A stretch of DNA of 64,000 nucleotides from Nymphaea colorata (GCF_008831285.2 NC_045145.1:20458802-20522801); one strand, 5' to 3'; counted from the stretch's first letter, positions 11,201 to 24,334 are shown. The notes: generated from the sequence alone by a model not told the origin. A program made the numbers and translations.

Positions 11201-14200
11201 CTGCCATCGATGTCCAATGCATGTATATGGTTTGTTTAGATATGGTTTTTGGATTTTGTTATTTGGCCTGTTTTCACCTTAGTCATTAGATATTATTACC
11301 ATTATTATGCTGTTTACTATTTTAATGTTTTTAACATTTTCATCAATGTGTATTTGGTGTACTCTTACAGCATCAACAACATATTTTGTGTTGATTACAA
11401 CAAAAGGAGATCGAGCCACATGCCCAACCTAACCTCCAAGAAGCATTTCCAATTTAAGAATTGAATGGGTCTTTGGTCATCCGCATCATGAAATTACTTG
11501 ACTTTTTGCCTCTTTATCTTTTTCCGTGAAAGTGGAGCCGTGGAGGTGGCTTTGGGCATTGACAAGGCCTTAGTATTTAAAAATAAAAAAATCAATCAAA
11601 TTAATCTTGTATGAGAAAAACAGGTTCAAATTGTGCTCATATGACAGAAACAGGGTTAGTTTTGGTTTTCTTTGTCAAACAACATGTTTCCTATGTAATT
11701 TAACTAGTTAAACGAAAGAAATCCATAATAGATAAAATGTTAGGTGGAGGCTTCAGGCCTTATGCGGGACGGTAGGAAATTCTGCTCACCCCGAAAGTGA
11801 AAGAAATCCATAACTTAAAACATGTTTTTATTATTTCATAAATATTTAACATTTTTTTTTAAAAAATTTGATCAAAAATTTTGGGGATTTGGATGTCTGA
11901 TTTGAATGACCCATTTAACAAATGAAACAGTTTATAATTTATAATTGAATTGAGGCAAATTCATTAAACACCTTACATGAATTTACTTCAATCTATTTTA
12001 CCCCAATCTATTGGTCATAAACATTTACATACGATTTTGTTACCAAACAAACCCTAAAATACTTTACCAAACATTCTTAAAGGAAACACAAATGCTTATC
12101 ATCGTTGCCAAGCCCATGTCTTGCCGCCCTACACGCCCTCGAATCTGTCATGCATTCCATGAGCTGCCTTCTCCGGCCGGCTCTATGTGATTCTGCTGAA
12201 GAAAGCAGAGGGGGGAAGTAAGCTCACGCCGGAATAACCAATCATACCATGTGAGGAGTAATAAGTTGAGGGGAGAGAAAGCAGTTTCAACACCTAAAAT
12301 CCGTGGCTTCTTTCTTTGCTGGCATCAACCCGAGGCTGGTAAATGGGACAACATATATAAAACAGCTGGTTTCTTTTGGCTCTTTCGTAGTAAGATGCAT
12401 TCATTGGTATTCATAATCTAGACGCATCTGAATTTAATACCATTTAGATGAAGCAAATATCAAAATCATATACCTTAAACAATCTACTTCCCTACCCTCT
12501 TGGTCTTGTCAAGACCTCATTTTCTTCTAACAAGAACAAATATACCAAAATCATATTTGCATGCGTTTTGGCCGATCTGATTCTCGTGAATAAAGAGATT
12601 TGAGCGCTCCTCTCGAAAGGATTCAAAATCTGAATTTTCGTTTCACGTCGATTTCTTATAAACGCGTACTACGGAACATAATATGGTATTCACGTGTATG
12701 GTAAGATTCGGTCCAATAAAAGTAGAAAGACCCACATGAGCCAGCGGCTCTCTTACAAGTGCCAAACTCAGGCTCTGCTCAGCCTGAGTCCGGGCCAACA
12801 CCAGCGACGAGCTGAGCTCACCCAGTTTGTAGGGCAACCCCAGCAAGCTCCATCCCCAACTCTGTGGTTCCTTAAGCTCAGATTTAGGGGCAAAAGTACT
12901 GAAGTTTTAGACTTTTAAAGACAGGCAATGTGAAAATAACAGAAATAAACAAATTTTTTTTGTGTGATTTTGTGGACAACACAACAGCCCACACATAGCC
13001 CACACCTGCCTTGAGCTCATTTCTCACTAATGCTAGCACCAAACGAAGAGAGAAGTCATTGGTTATGGAAGCTTTTGTGGACACTCTGCAGTCTAAAGTT
13101 CGAGGGCTTTAGGAAAAGACAGAGAGACTGGCCCCTTAAAAATAACACACAAGGAATGGTAAGCTGATATAAAATATTTAGCACTCGCATACTACATTCA
13201 ACAACTTGAAATTCTTGTCAGTTATAAAAATACCTTACCATGAAAGCTAGTATTTTTTAAGGCGTATCATTTGAACATGAGAGAAGAAGTTCACAGTGCC
13301 GACAATGCTTTTAATTTTGTGCCGGTAGCTAGCAAAGCTTTTCACTTTTAAGGTCCATGTGACCAGATTTTAGGGGCACGCTATTTTCGGACTTATGTCT
13401 ACCAATATATCCACTTTGAGCAATATTTTACTCCTCTTGGTTCTTGAGCGCAGAATTTTGAATAAGCCGGAGACCTGAAATCCTGTATTTTTATATGTTA
13501 GATGAATCAACACTGTAAAATAAAACAATAAAAGAGAACTTTTTATCCGAGTCTGAGAAAAGTTCGAGTTGACCCTTGAAATCGATGTGCAGCGGAGCCC
13601 CATGCATCCATCTTTCAATTATAGAGATGCACGCCTTGCTTGGTAGGGCTTAAAGATTGAGAAAGAGCATTACCTTTTGGTAGTCAAGGTAAAGGGCCAT
13701 AATCATCTTGGCCGACACCAGCAGCCATGCAGAATAGAACTACATAAAGCTTTGATGGAGACCAACAAATATGTGTCAATGGAGGTTTAGAACTTCGAAT
13801 TTGATTATGGATGCTGTCGCTTCCCATCATTGTTATATTAGGATGGAGGTAACATTGGCAAATTTACCATTTAGGTGATTTTGTTTCCTTTTTACTGCCC
13901 TGGATTCCTTCCCCTCTAAACTTAGCAGCCGAAAAGGAGAAAAAAAAACAGATGGTGATTTGTGCAGAGGGTTCCTGTGAGGGGAAAAAACGTGAAACTG
14001 TGTGGCTGTGCAGCCAGAGCCAGAGTGGAGCAAGGTACAACTACAACTGCCATGTTCAGGGATCTCTTGGAGAGTAGCAATAAAGCTTACACCTGCTAAA
14101 GAACACAAGATGCCGATATGGTAAAAAGATAGAGGAATGCGATGAGCAGTTTGGCTTTTGGAATATTTGTTTTGTAGTTGATCTTTCTTCTGTAAGAGTT

Positions 14201-17131
14201 TTGGATGGTAGGATGGCATTTTGGTTTCAGCCCGTTTGCTTGCTTCTGTACATCATTGCCGTCTTCTTCTACTTACCTTGCTTCCATGCTGTGAACAACA
14301 GAGTAGAAGGCTTGAGACAAGAAGTGGTTCAGCACCCAAATAGGGGTTTGAGGTTGTCTTGGGTTGAGGAGGGTGGAGAAGTCCATGAAGGCCAGCCCAT
14401 ACCGAAGGTTTCAGGGGAGGACCATGGTGGTAGGAGGATGTGGGTTCTGCAGAAAGTTAGGGCTTTTCTTGGTTTCAAGAACCATGGGAAGGAAATGTCA
14501 GGCCATGAGGAGATTGGTTCATCATCAGCACCTGCACCAATGGTCGGTGGAGGCGTAGCTGAATCTCCACCTCCTGCTTTGCCATTCTTCACCCATGAAA
14601 GCCCCCACCACTCAGCATTGGACCCTACTTTTGCGTTGCCTCACCAGGTGAACAACGCCAGTGAAAAGAGTCAGAAGAGAGGTTGTAAACTTAGTGCAAG
14701 AGTGATATCACTCTTTGCGTCCACAGGTGGAGTCTTTGCTCTTTCCGTCATGGTCTTCTTTGGGTTTGTGAGATTCAGAGGGAGGAAGAAGAAGAAACAG
14801 AGAGCAGTGAGAACCATGCTGCTTCCTGGGTTCTGCACTGGAGGGACAGAAAAGGTAGAGGTGAGCAACCCTTCAAACTTCGTCACCAAGGTTGCTTTTG
14901 ATCAGGGACCGGAGCATTTCTACTTGAATACTTTGGTTCCGTCTGCAAAGACACCTTCTGATGTCAAAAACCAGGCTGATAACGTCAATGCGCCTCCTAA
15001 GCCAAAGCCACATGGTTCCCCAGGCCAAGGTCGGATAAACAAATCTGCTAACCGGCATCGCCTTTCCTTTGATCGGAATGAGATCCTTCGCAGATCGAAG
15101 TCTGCAGAAGAAGAAATGTTCCACTCCATCTGCAGATCTTTGTCTTCTAACAGACGGGTTTCTGATGCCTCGGACGGTCGGCCATCTTTGCCTTCCTCCC
15201 CTGCTTCCTTACCAAGGCAGCATTCACCAAGAAGGCGTCCTCTGTCATCACCGTTTAGACCATCTACACCAAAAGACACTCTAGTTTCTCAGTGGAAGTT
15301 GGCCTCATCTCTGTCACATGTTAGCGCAATACCGAGCGAACATGCAACTTCACCTCGTCCTTGTAATCTGCAAAATGAGTTGCCAAGTAGGCGTTCTTCA
15401 AGGGCTGCCTCACCAGTGCGTTTCCAGAATGCAATGCCACCTCCTCCTCCAGCACCACCTGGTCCGCCGTTGCCACCCCGCGCTCCACCTCCACCACTAG
15501 TGCCGAAGGGATCAGCTCCACCCCTCGTTACGCAGGCAGAGCAATCTAATCACGGGAATCGCCTGCCAAAGCTGAAGCCTCTGCACTGGGACAAAGTTCG
15601 AGCGGCGTCTGATCGATCTATGGTGTGGGACAAGCTCAGAGCGGGCTCATTTGAGTATGAAATTCGATCTTTACTGCTAATGTTGTTCCCACTTTTTTTT
15701 CTTCATTTCGTTCTTGTTTCTGGTGGTGCTCATAAAGTAAAACTCAATCCAAGTGCAGATTCGACGAAGAAATGATAGAGACTCTTTTTGGGTATAATCT
15801 GAAAAATTCCGCAAGAAATGAAGAGGCCAGAAACAGAAGCTCTCCTCCCAGCAAGCATGTTTTGGATCCTAAGAGGTTGCAGAACATAACCATACTCTCC
15901 AAAGCACTGAATGCTTCACCAGAGCAAGTATGTTATGCCTTGATGCAAGGTAAAGTATTTAAGAAAACAACTTGAATATTAAGTTTCTAACCGTTCGTAT
16001 GAGAAATCCTTTTAGAAATCCACAATTTACTGGTTCTAACCATGCGGTATTTTGGCAACAGGGGATGGTCTGACTATAGAACAATTAGAAGCACTGGCGA
16101 GAATGGTGCCCACGAAAGAAGAAGAAGAAAAGCTGTTGAACTACGACGGAGATGTTAATGAACTCGGACTTGGGGAGAGGTTTGTCAAAGAGATGCTGAA
16201 TCTGCCACTAGCGTTTCTAAGAATTGAAGCAATGCTATACAAAGAAACCTTTGAAGATGAAGTGCTTCATCTCAAAAAATCCTTTGTAACACTAGAGGTG
16301 AGCAGTAACCATGTGACTTGTAGCACATCACAAAGTCGCAAGCATTTTTTATTGATTCTTTCACTCTCTCTCTCTCTGTAGGATGCCTGCAAGGAATTGA
16401 AGTCAAGTCGGCTTTTTCTGAAGTTACTTGAAGCTGTGTTGAAAACTGGAAACCGGATGAACGACGGAACGAGCCGAGGAGGTGCAAAAGCTTTCAAGCT
16501 TGATGCATTGCTTAAGCTTGCAGATGTAAAAGGAACGGACGGAAAGACCACATTACTGCATTTTGTAGTTCAAGAGATGATCCGATCAGAAGGTGTCAGG
16601 ACATCCGAAGCTCTAGACGAGAGTACTGATGATGAGTCGAGGAATGAACTCTATGAGGAAAGAGAGGAGCGGTATAGAAGAACTGGCCTTGAGATCGTTT
16701 CCCGTCTAAGCACAGAGTTAGCCAATGTGAGGAAAACGGCTTGTATAGATTTGGATGCTTTGTCCAGCTCTGTTTCCAAGCTCTTAGAAGGTAGTATGAG
16801 GCTAAAGGAGCTCATTGATGATGAGCATCTGTTGATACATGGCAAAGGAGATGAATTCGTGAAAACAATGAGATTATTTCTTTACCATGCGGAAGATGAG
16901 ATTGAGAAATTACAGCAAGATAAGGAACGAGTTTTGCATATGGTTAGGCGCATCACCGAGTACTTCCATGGGGATATGAGCAAGGATGATGGGGACCTGA
17001 TTCGGATTTTCGTGATAGTGAGTGATTTCCTTGGAATGTTAGATCATGTATGTAAAGAGATCAGAAGTATGAAGCCAAGTAACACACTGCAAATTCCTAG
17101 GCCGGCTAACTTTTCCGTGTCTGTGGGCTAA
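14201..17131 (+). CDS. Group I formin (FH1/FH2 actin nucleator), four exons
   Basis: Exons at 14201-15654, 15759-15949, 16062-16297 and 16382-17131 join in phase to 876 residues. Residues 1-30 form a signal peptide ending near CFHA; an in-frame ATG at 14213 (MAFWFQ) is an equally good start. A single membrane segment spans about 168-190 ([15 protein letters not shown]) and is followed by a basic RGRKKKKQ stop-transfer. The proline-rich FH1 (about 412-440, runs of five or fewer prolines) would bind profilin-actin. FH2 starts at [14 protein letters not shown] (about 454) and runs to about 860; it includes [20 protein letters not shown], the conserved GNxMN region. Family members nucleate and bundle actin at the plasma membrane. 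The large first exon plus three smaller FH2 exons matches the usual group I gene structure. No break was seen, so it appears functional. A BiP pseudogene ends about 440 bases downstream on the other strand. Confidence 0.95.
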
Positions 17132-17567
17132 AACCTGGCTCCTAAGGTCAATGTTCATTCCAAGGTAAAACCTCTTGGTTGGAGAATTTTGTGCTTGTCG
17201 TTAGTTGTCACAGGAAATGTCCATATGTAGTAAAAGAAAATTTGCCTTTTTTCTGTTGCCATCTAAGGATTTATCTGTGCCCCTCATTCGTGTATGCATG
17301 CTAATACATTGTTGTGGATTAACTTATCTTGATATTGATGGCGTGTAGAAAGAAAGAAGAGCTCCCCAGAGATTCCATTTCCAGTGTGAACAAAAAACTT
17401 AATCTAAATGTTTATCGGAAAGGAAAATTTCTGTTGGAATGTAAAAAATTGACCAGAACTCCTGCAGTATTTTGTTTTTTGCCTATAATTCAACATCTAT
17501 GTTGCTGTCATCTCCATTACTGGAGGATCCCGAACTGCCTCCGCTCTTATCGTATACTTGCCTAATC
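17132..17567. other. Formin 3' region
   Basis: The stretch presumably holds the formin 3' untranslated region. An open frame at 17329-17565 shows no domain. The degraded tail of the BiP pseudogene begins at its right edge. Confidence 0.5.
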
Positions 17568-19672
17568 ATTTGATTGCACACGGACTCGACTTAAGCTTGT
17601 TCTCAAGATCTTCCTTTTCTCCACCATGATTGTCATCTAACCATTCCAGGGCTTCCTTAAAACGGTATCCATCGTCTCCTTATCATGTGACTCTATTTTG
17701 TCCTCAAGCCCGTCCTTGTCATTGATTGTAGTCTTCATATTGTATATGTAGGTTTCCAGGCTGTTCCTGGCATCAACCCGTTCCTTTACTTTCCTATTCT
17801 CTTCTGCAAATTCCTCTGCTTCCTTCACCATCGTTTCAATCCCCTCCTTGCCTTTTTGTCATTGGTGATGGTGATTGACTCTGCCCTCTTTGCAGCGTAT
17901 TCTTCTGCTTTCACACTCAATATTCCATTGGCATCCACCTCAAAGTTAACCTCGATCTGAGGCACTGAAAACATGCATCAAGAAAATTGCTAACAGTAAC
18001 TGGAAATCTAGATCAGATTACTGAAGTGAAAGAGCAAGCCGGTGAAAGATGTTAGATTAAGCTTACCTAGGAGATGGTGCTATAGCAGAATTCACGACAA
18101 TCCTTTGTTAAACTCCTCTCACTCTTATAAACCTGCAAATTGAACACAAATTCTATTGAGCACATAACAGCCAGTAAAAGTTCTCACGTTAGCAGGTTTT
18201 TGAGCCTCTCTCTTACCTTAATCAACACAGTTGTTTGCTGATCTTTATAAGTTGTGAAGACTTGGGACTTAATTTGTTGGAAATGACAATGTTCCTATCC
18301 TAGGTATCAATTTGGTCATGACACCACCAACTGTCTCTATCCCCAAACTTAGAGGTGCTATATCCAGTAGGAGAATCTGGGTACAGGAACATGTCAGTCA
18401 TAGCTGATGTTAAAGATCTTCATATGCATATATCACAGGCCAAATGATTTCCAGATACCTTTTGTCTCTTCCCCGCTATCTGCACTAAGGATTCCAGGTT
18501 GAGCTGCAGCGCCGTAAGCTACTGCCTCATTGGGATTGACCCCCTTGTTTGGTTCTTTTCCATTAAAGATGTCTTTCAACAGTTGCTGGACCTTCACGAT
18601 GCGAGTGCTCCTAACCATTGACGATTTCATGGATTTCTGTCTTCTGCAAACCAGCATGCCTCAAAGCTTGGTTTACTGGTCCCATTGTTTTCTTGAACAG
18701 GTCCATGTTTAGTTCCTCAACTCTGGCCCTTGTCAATGGATCTGAAAAGTAAAGTCCATCAAAAATTGATCCTATCTCAGCGCAGACTTGGTGTGGGCTG
18801 CCCAAAGCTCTTTGGCCCGTTCACATTACCTGGGAAGCTTCCCAAGAGCCTTTCTATCCTTTGCTTATATCTTTGCCGTATTATTTCTTTTATCAACTTG
18901 CTGAAATAATCCATCACTCTCTGGTGAAAGTCCTCTCTGCAAATCACAGGTATTCTTGGCAACATATAGTCCACTCGATGACAGTCAACAGTAGTAAATG
19001 AGATCCTGGACGTGAACGTAGATCCTCAGCCGTTTCTTTATTCTTTGACAGCACCATTGCGCTTAATTCCTCAGGACTGAACACCTTCACCTCTCCATCC
19101 CTTGTTTTTACTTGAATATAAGGTTTTCCATCCTTGTTCACTAACTTGTAAGGTAAGAATTTGATATCCCTCAGTACTTGTCATCAAACCTGAATCATGT
19201 AAGGCGGAAAACACATATGTTTTAGCTTCACGCTTCATTACTGGTCCTGATATTCTTTTCCATCAAGTTCCTAAATAAGTCCTTGCCTAACATTGGTGCA
19301 AATTTCCACAAAAAATCTGAAATCTTAAAGCTCGTTGCTACTCACTTCCTCCCAGTCAGCTGCTTGACGTCGAAGATGGTCCTTTACGGATTCAATCCGG
19401 CCCAATTCTTGGCAGCCTCCCCGGTCAACCTCTTGGTGTCCGTGAACGCCACCCATGATGGTGCGATCCTGTTCCGCTCGTCGTTGGCTATGATCTTCAC
19501 AGGGCCATTCTTGTGAACTCGCACATGAATACGTCGTCCCTGGATCGATTCCGATGACTGTCCCAAGCTTTGCAGCCTCCTCCGCTGTGACTCCACACCC
19601 ATAAGAATCCCGAAAAACACAAATCACCACCCAAGTAAGAACCCCAAGCACTTCAAATAGGGTGGCCATCAT
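17568..19672 (-). pseudogene. Decayed BiP-type ER HSP70 gene, introns partly retained
   Basis: Read on the minus strand, pieces follow BiP order. There is a signal-peptide-like start at 19672 with [16 protein letters not shown] (nucleotide-binding motif), then, after a frameshift, [39 protein letters not shown] follows near 19140, and EDFHQRVMDYFSKLIKE near 18930. [20 protein letters not shown] lies near 18740, [20 protein letters not shown] near 18580 and [15 protein letters not shown] near 18320. The substrate-domain piece [19 protein letters not shown] is near 17940, and [20 protein letters not shown] begins near 17828, ending with ALEWLDDN near 17635. The central ATPase part is largely missing, several frames are needed and stops interrupt. 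Intron-like gaps remain, for example a GTAAGC donor near 18065 with a CAG acceptor near 17968, so it arose by DNA duplication rather than retroposition. BiP is the ER-lumen Hsp70 chaperone; this copy cannot encode one. Confidence 0.9.
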
Positions 19673-20519
19673 TCGTTCTGTACATCAGAGAAAAGGAATA
19701 AAGAAGCAGAAAGAGTGAGAGAGAGAAGCTCGCCTAGTAGTAAAACGACGGCAGATGTAAGACCAGTGACCATGTTGAACTTCCGTTTGGTTTGAACCAG
19801 GGATCGGCCAATCGAACTAGTCGCTCTTTCTTCTACTTCCTGGACCTAAACAGCAATTCTGTCTCTTGTTTCTGTAACTATCCTATGGATCTTCTCTTCT
19901 CGATCACTCCTACTTGAGTCTCATTTCGGCAATCCATAACTCATTCATAGGAACGCTAGTGGTGCTCGTTTTGAGATCGATGAAGTGTAATTGCAAATAG
20001 AAATTCGGCATGTAGGATTTCTCTGCTGTTCTCTTATGCCTTTCACCACGTTGTTGACTAAGGAGAGACCCTGTACTGGTGGGACGAACCTCGTCGATCT
20101 CTCGCCAAGTCAAGGATGGACACTTTTTTGGCATGCTAGGCAATAACCCGTCACCACAGAGGCAGTTCCGGTGAAAACCTGCCGAGGGATAGGCCTTCTC
20201 CCTTTTTATTAGCAAAAAACTAGATGTTTACAACAAAAAATCAGATTCTTCACAAGATGATTACATTACCAAAAAGATAGTTTACAGGGATCCCAGCCAA
20301 TTTGATCCATAACACATACATTATATTCTATTTCACCGGAGCAGAAAAGCAGGATGCTGCAAACTTCAACGGACATTTGTTGGTTTAACAGATGTAACCT
20401 TTAAGATGACTCTCCACATGCACAAATGGCCCAGAACTTTCTATTTCACATTTGATAGCTTTGTCTAGTACATCTTTTCAAGCCTATGTTAGATTGTATG
20501 ACTGTTGACTGCTCATTAG
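19673..20519. other. Spacer between BiP pseudogene and LINE remnant
   Basis: The first 250 bases correspond to the 5' flank of the former BiP copy. The rest has short open frames without a domain; a minus-strand frame at 19910-20215 is unrecognised. The 3' tail of the LINE may extend into this stretch. Confidence 0.4.
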
Positions 20520-22560
20520 TATTGATCTTCTCTAGAAATTTGTTCAAAATCCAGCTCTCGAAAAACAACCTCCCTTCTTTCGACTAGTAGCAAACTCAGA
20601 ACAGGTATCCTTCATTATAGCTTCTAATCCATCCTACAACACGACACAAGCCAAGATGCAAATGTGAATGTTATATCAAACTCCTTCCTAAAAGCTTCAA
20701 TTTGCTGTCATGATGCCTTGGCGCAGCTAAATTTCCACTCTTTGTTTGTCCATTCTGTTCCTGTTTATTTTTTTTGTATTGTTCTTTGCAAGATTCCCAA
20801 AACACTAGTAGCTTGTTCATCATCATGTTTCACCTTGTTCCTCAATTGCCATAAGAACCAGATAGCCATGTGGAAACTTGTTTTCCATATGTTCCCCCAC
20901 AATTTTCTTCTAAATTTCCTTTTACACCACCAAAAGAGACATTTTTTAATGGTGTGATCTCTCGAAATCTTTTGCTTGAATTTGATTGCAATGAACTGTC
21001 ATAATATTTTAAAAGTCTTGCAAACAAAGAAGAGGTGGCTTTCATCCTCTTCATGTTTGTGGCACATGACACACCTTGATGCCAGCTGCAGTCTGATTTC
21101 AGTCATGGTTCTGCGTTACATCTAATGTAAATTGTTCACATCGCCCTAGGAAATCCATTTTTGAACCATATGTATTGTAGCCACTCTTTAGTTTTCTTGT
21201 GCAGCCTTATAGCCTCACAAATCCATTTGCCGGAGATGGAGTGAATGTGCTTAATAGCCCAGATGACCGCATCTTCTTGGGCATCGACCAAGGTCAACGT
21301 GGCACTATCAAGCCTCCATATGCTCACTTTAACACACAGCTCCTGATCAGTTCCGACAATAAACTCTCTAACAATGATTCTAAAATTGATTTCCTTAAAA
21401 TATTTACATCAATCAACTCTGCTAGAGGCCTACCTACCCAGTTGTCAATACAAAATTTAGCCCTTCTGTCATCTTTAGTTTTTCAAGAGACTTGATTTTG
21501 ATTTGCATCCTTCATTTAATATATATCGACAAAGAACATAGCTTTTAATGAAAAAATTAGAATGCTAAAAACCATGTCCTTTGAGATATTTCCTTTTGAC
21601 ATAAGCTGCCCAAATTTTATTGGTACTTATTGTTCTACAAGCTATGTAAGCAAGATTGGCCTTGTTAGTGTCCTTGATCCTCCTCATGCCAACTCCTCCT
21701 TCACTCTTAGGGAGCCAAAGCTGGTCCCATTTAATCAAGTGAGCCTTGTTTACCTTAGCATTTCTACTCCAAAGAAAGTTGACACACAATCTTTACCCTT
21801 TTTGCATAAATTTAAGGGGAAGTTGATATATCATGCTTGTATAAGATGAAATAGTAGCCAAGACATGCGTGATTAAATAAAGTCTAAAGTGCTAAAGACA
21901 CCAATTTTTGCTTCAAGTTTCCCAATTTCTATTCAATTTTAAGTAACATCCCAGAGTATTAAAGAGGAACCCCAAAATATTTGATGGGGAGTTGCTCACC
22001 TTGCCATTCCATAATTCGAGCAGCTTTGCCAAGGTCATTTGTACTGGTGTTGATCTTGACAATTGTACTTTTGTCTTTGTTTACTTTGAGGCTTGTGTAT
22101 TTTTCCAATTCTTGAAGGATCCTCTTAATTGTCTTTAAGGACTTCATGTGAAAGGTATAAAACATGATCAAGTCGTCAACATAAAACAAACAGTCGATGC
22201 TTGATCTGTCTTTAACTTATTGTGGGTAGTTTGACTTGTTTATTCTAAATTGCAAACTTCAAGCTCCTCGCAAACATCTCAACAAGAATGAGGAATAAGT
22301 AAGGAGACAAAGGGTCACCCTTTCTTAATCCTTTTTGAGAAAGAAACCAATCTCCCCCATTGCCGTTTAGCACAACTGCCATACTTATAGTTATAACCAA
22401 CATCAACACTATTTGTATCCAGTTAGGATCAAACCCCAAATCATGCATGACATTTTTCAAGAACTCCTATGACACTCTATCTTAGGCTTTATTGAGATCA
22501 ATTTTCAGACAAAGAGACTTGCTCTTCCGTTGAGTAGAGTAGCTTTTGGGCTGGCTTGGA
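20520..22560 (-). mobile_element. 5'-truncated LINE (L1-like) reverse transcriptase remnant
   Basis: On the minus strand, starting near 22540, LCLKIDLNKA and DRVS are separated by a stop and lead into FLKNVMHDLGFDPNWIQIVL. The RT motif QKGLRKGDPLSPYLFLIL lies near 22340-22290 and the catalytic FYVDDLI near 22180. IKYFGVPL lies near 21985, and KWDQLWLPKSEGGVGMRRIK near 21720. A zinc-knuckle zf-RVT pattern, CVMCHKHEEDESHLFFVC, lies near 21070-21020. This order is that of plant L1-type non-LTR retrotransposons. The endonuclease domain and ORF1 are absent, and frameshifts and stops are frequent, so it is a dead 5'-truncated insertion. The 3' limit is approximate because I saw no clear poly(A) or target duplication. 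Confidence 0.88.
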
Positions 22561-22886
22561 TATATTGAAAAAGCGTTTTTGGTTAGCATTAATAATACCG
22601 AACAAGTGGGCCTGCCGCCAACCACGGAGCTATTTACTTTTGTAGATTCTTATATTCTAAAATTGCTTATAGCAGCCTTACAGTAGTAATTTGAGAATTT
22701 CTTCACATTTAACAGATTACAAATAACTGCACAAGTTTATAAAATAATTAAGGAAACGGGTTTCATGGGCGGAAGATTAAAAAGCATACCCTTAATACCA
22801 AAAAAGAACTTTTAAATGAAAAGTTTTCCAAATCTATATTTTTTGGTCTATCTCGTTTTTCTTTTAAATGTATTGTAAAGACAAAA

Positions 22887-22933
<47 letters not shown>

Positions 22934-23189
22934 TGTAAAATTGTGAAAAAACCAAGTTAAACAATGTGATTTGCATTTTTTTGAAGAAACTATCCATCTT
23001 GAGGGAAAAACGTCTTTTAGGTATATTTCTGTGATTTATTTTATAAGTTCAAGTGGTTATTTATAATTTTCAAGTGTTAGGCAGTTACCTACAAATACAT
23101 CAAAACTTGAGCAGTTATTTAAAGTTTCTTTTCTTTAAAATCCAACGTCTCAGAAGTCAGAACCGAGACACCGAGATTTTATGAAGATC
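22541..23189. other. Spacer with GT/GA microsatellite
   Basis: Non-coding AT-rich sequence between the LINE remnant and the GGCCCG-rich block. The only distinct feature is the microsatellite at 22887-22933. Confidence 0.5.
22887..22933. repeat. Compound (GT)(GA) microsatellite
   Basis: A GT run (22887-22910) passes directly into a GA run (22910-22933). Confidence 0.95.
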
Positions 23190-23850
23190 GCAAGTGAGAA
23201 GGCATTCCACTTAACGGGCCTGAGCCTGGGCCTTGAAAAATCATTAACGGGCCAGATTTTATCGGGCCCGACCCGGCCCGATACTTAACGGGTCGGGCCT
23301 GGGCTTGATCCAACGTTCGACGACGGTCCGACAAGCCCGTAATTTAAAAAAAAAACTTCTTTTTTTGCACTTTTACTTATGTTAGGGTTTCCGATTTCCA
23401 CTTCTTTTGAATGTGTTTTTCATACTTTCCTTTCATTCTTCTACCCCGTAGCCGACGCCATGACCTCGCTCACTGCGGTTGAACACCTCCTCCAGTCCTG
23501 CTCGTTGCCCATCACCCACGGCTCTACAACAACTGAAAAAAAAGGGAAAACTTGAAAAGTGGAGACCCTACAGCCTGCAGGAGGCCAAACCCGGGAGGAT
23601 AATCGGGCCTGGCAGCGCTGGGCCTCTGGCACAATCTCAAGCCCGAGGCCCGATACTTCATCGGCCCAGCCCGGCCCGGTTATAAACGTGCCGGGCCGGG
23701 CCTTGGGCACAATCTCAAGCCCGAGGCCCGATACTTCATCGGCCCGGCCCGGTTATAAACGGGCCGGGTCTCGGGCCGGCTCGATAACGTTAACGGGCTT
23801 AACTTTTGTCAATTTTTACGGGCCGGGCCAGCCCGATGCCCAGCCTTAGC
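23190..23850. mobile_element. GGCCCG-rich non-autonomous transposon-like block
   Basis: Strikingly GC-rich against its surroundings, with dense CGGGCC/GGCCCG motifs at both ends (23214-23340 and 23600-23850). Near the right end are two direct copies with a 78-bp period (from 23628 and 23706), both containing ACAATCTCAAGCCCGAGG and ATACTTCATCGGCCC. The right edge GATGCCCAGCCTTAGC, reverse complemented, starts GCTAAGGCTGGGCATC, resembling hAT-type termini. Dense GGCCCG subterminal repeats are typical of plant hAT-like elements. No transposase is present, and no clean target duplication was found. Confidence 0.55.
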
Positions 23851-24334
23851 TCCAACCACATGGCACTATGCATCAATTTCTTTGATTCCGTGGAATGTCC
23901 TAACAAATAACCTGCTCCACCAAGCAGCACTATAAAAACATTTTCCAAAATTAGCTCTAGGCCATCCCGGCAGAGATCACCATCATGTCTTGATTCCTAT
24001 GAGCGTTACTCCTTGCATCATTGCATCATCCAACGCAGTAGACCCAGGGAGATACGCCATGGGATCTTACTTCTACTACAGGGTTCAAGGCCAGGATTCT
24101 CTTCTGAACTTTTCAACCCATCTATAACAGCAACTACGAGTGCAGGGAGATGGCTCCCTTCCATAAATATGATCAGATTTATAGTCAGTAATTTATCACA
24201 TATATAATCAGATTCACATGATACATTTATCAGTCTTTTGTATGAAAGCTACAAAAAATCATGATATACATAAACTGTATTACCAATGCTCATTCATGTC
24301 TCTAACTAACAAGCTCAGTAATTTCCTGTCCAAG
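23851..24334. other. Spacer downstream of the lysine-rich exon
   Basis: No gene is seen. If the minus-strand exon at 24335-24559 is real, this stretch would contain its 3' untranslated region and terminator. Confidence 0.4.

Noticed and set aside
13833-14219. Minus-strand frame of 128 codons just upstream of the formin
   Set aside because: It overlaps the formin start codon and presumed promoter, has no recognisable domain and has a low-information Ser/His-rich composition.
14329-15521. Several frames on the other strand and frames within formin exon 1
   Set aside because: They are shadows of the formin coding sequence, which has clear domains.
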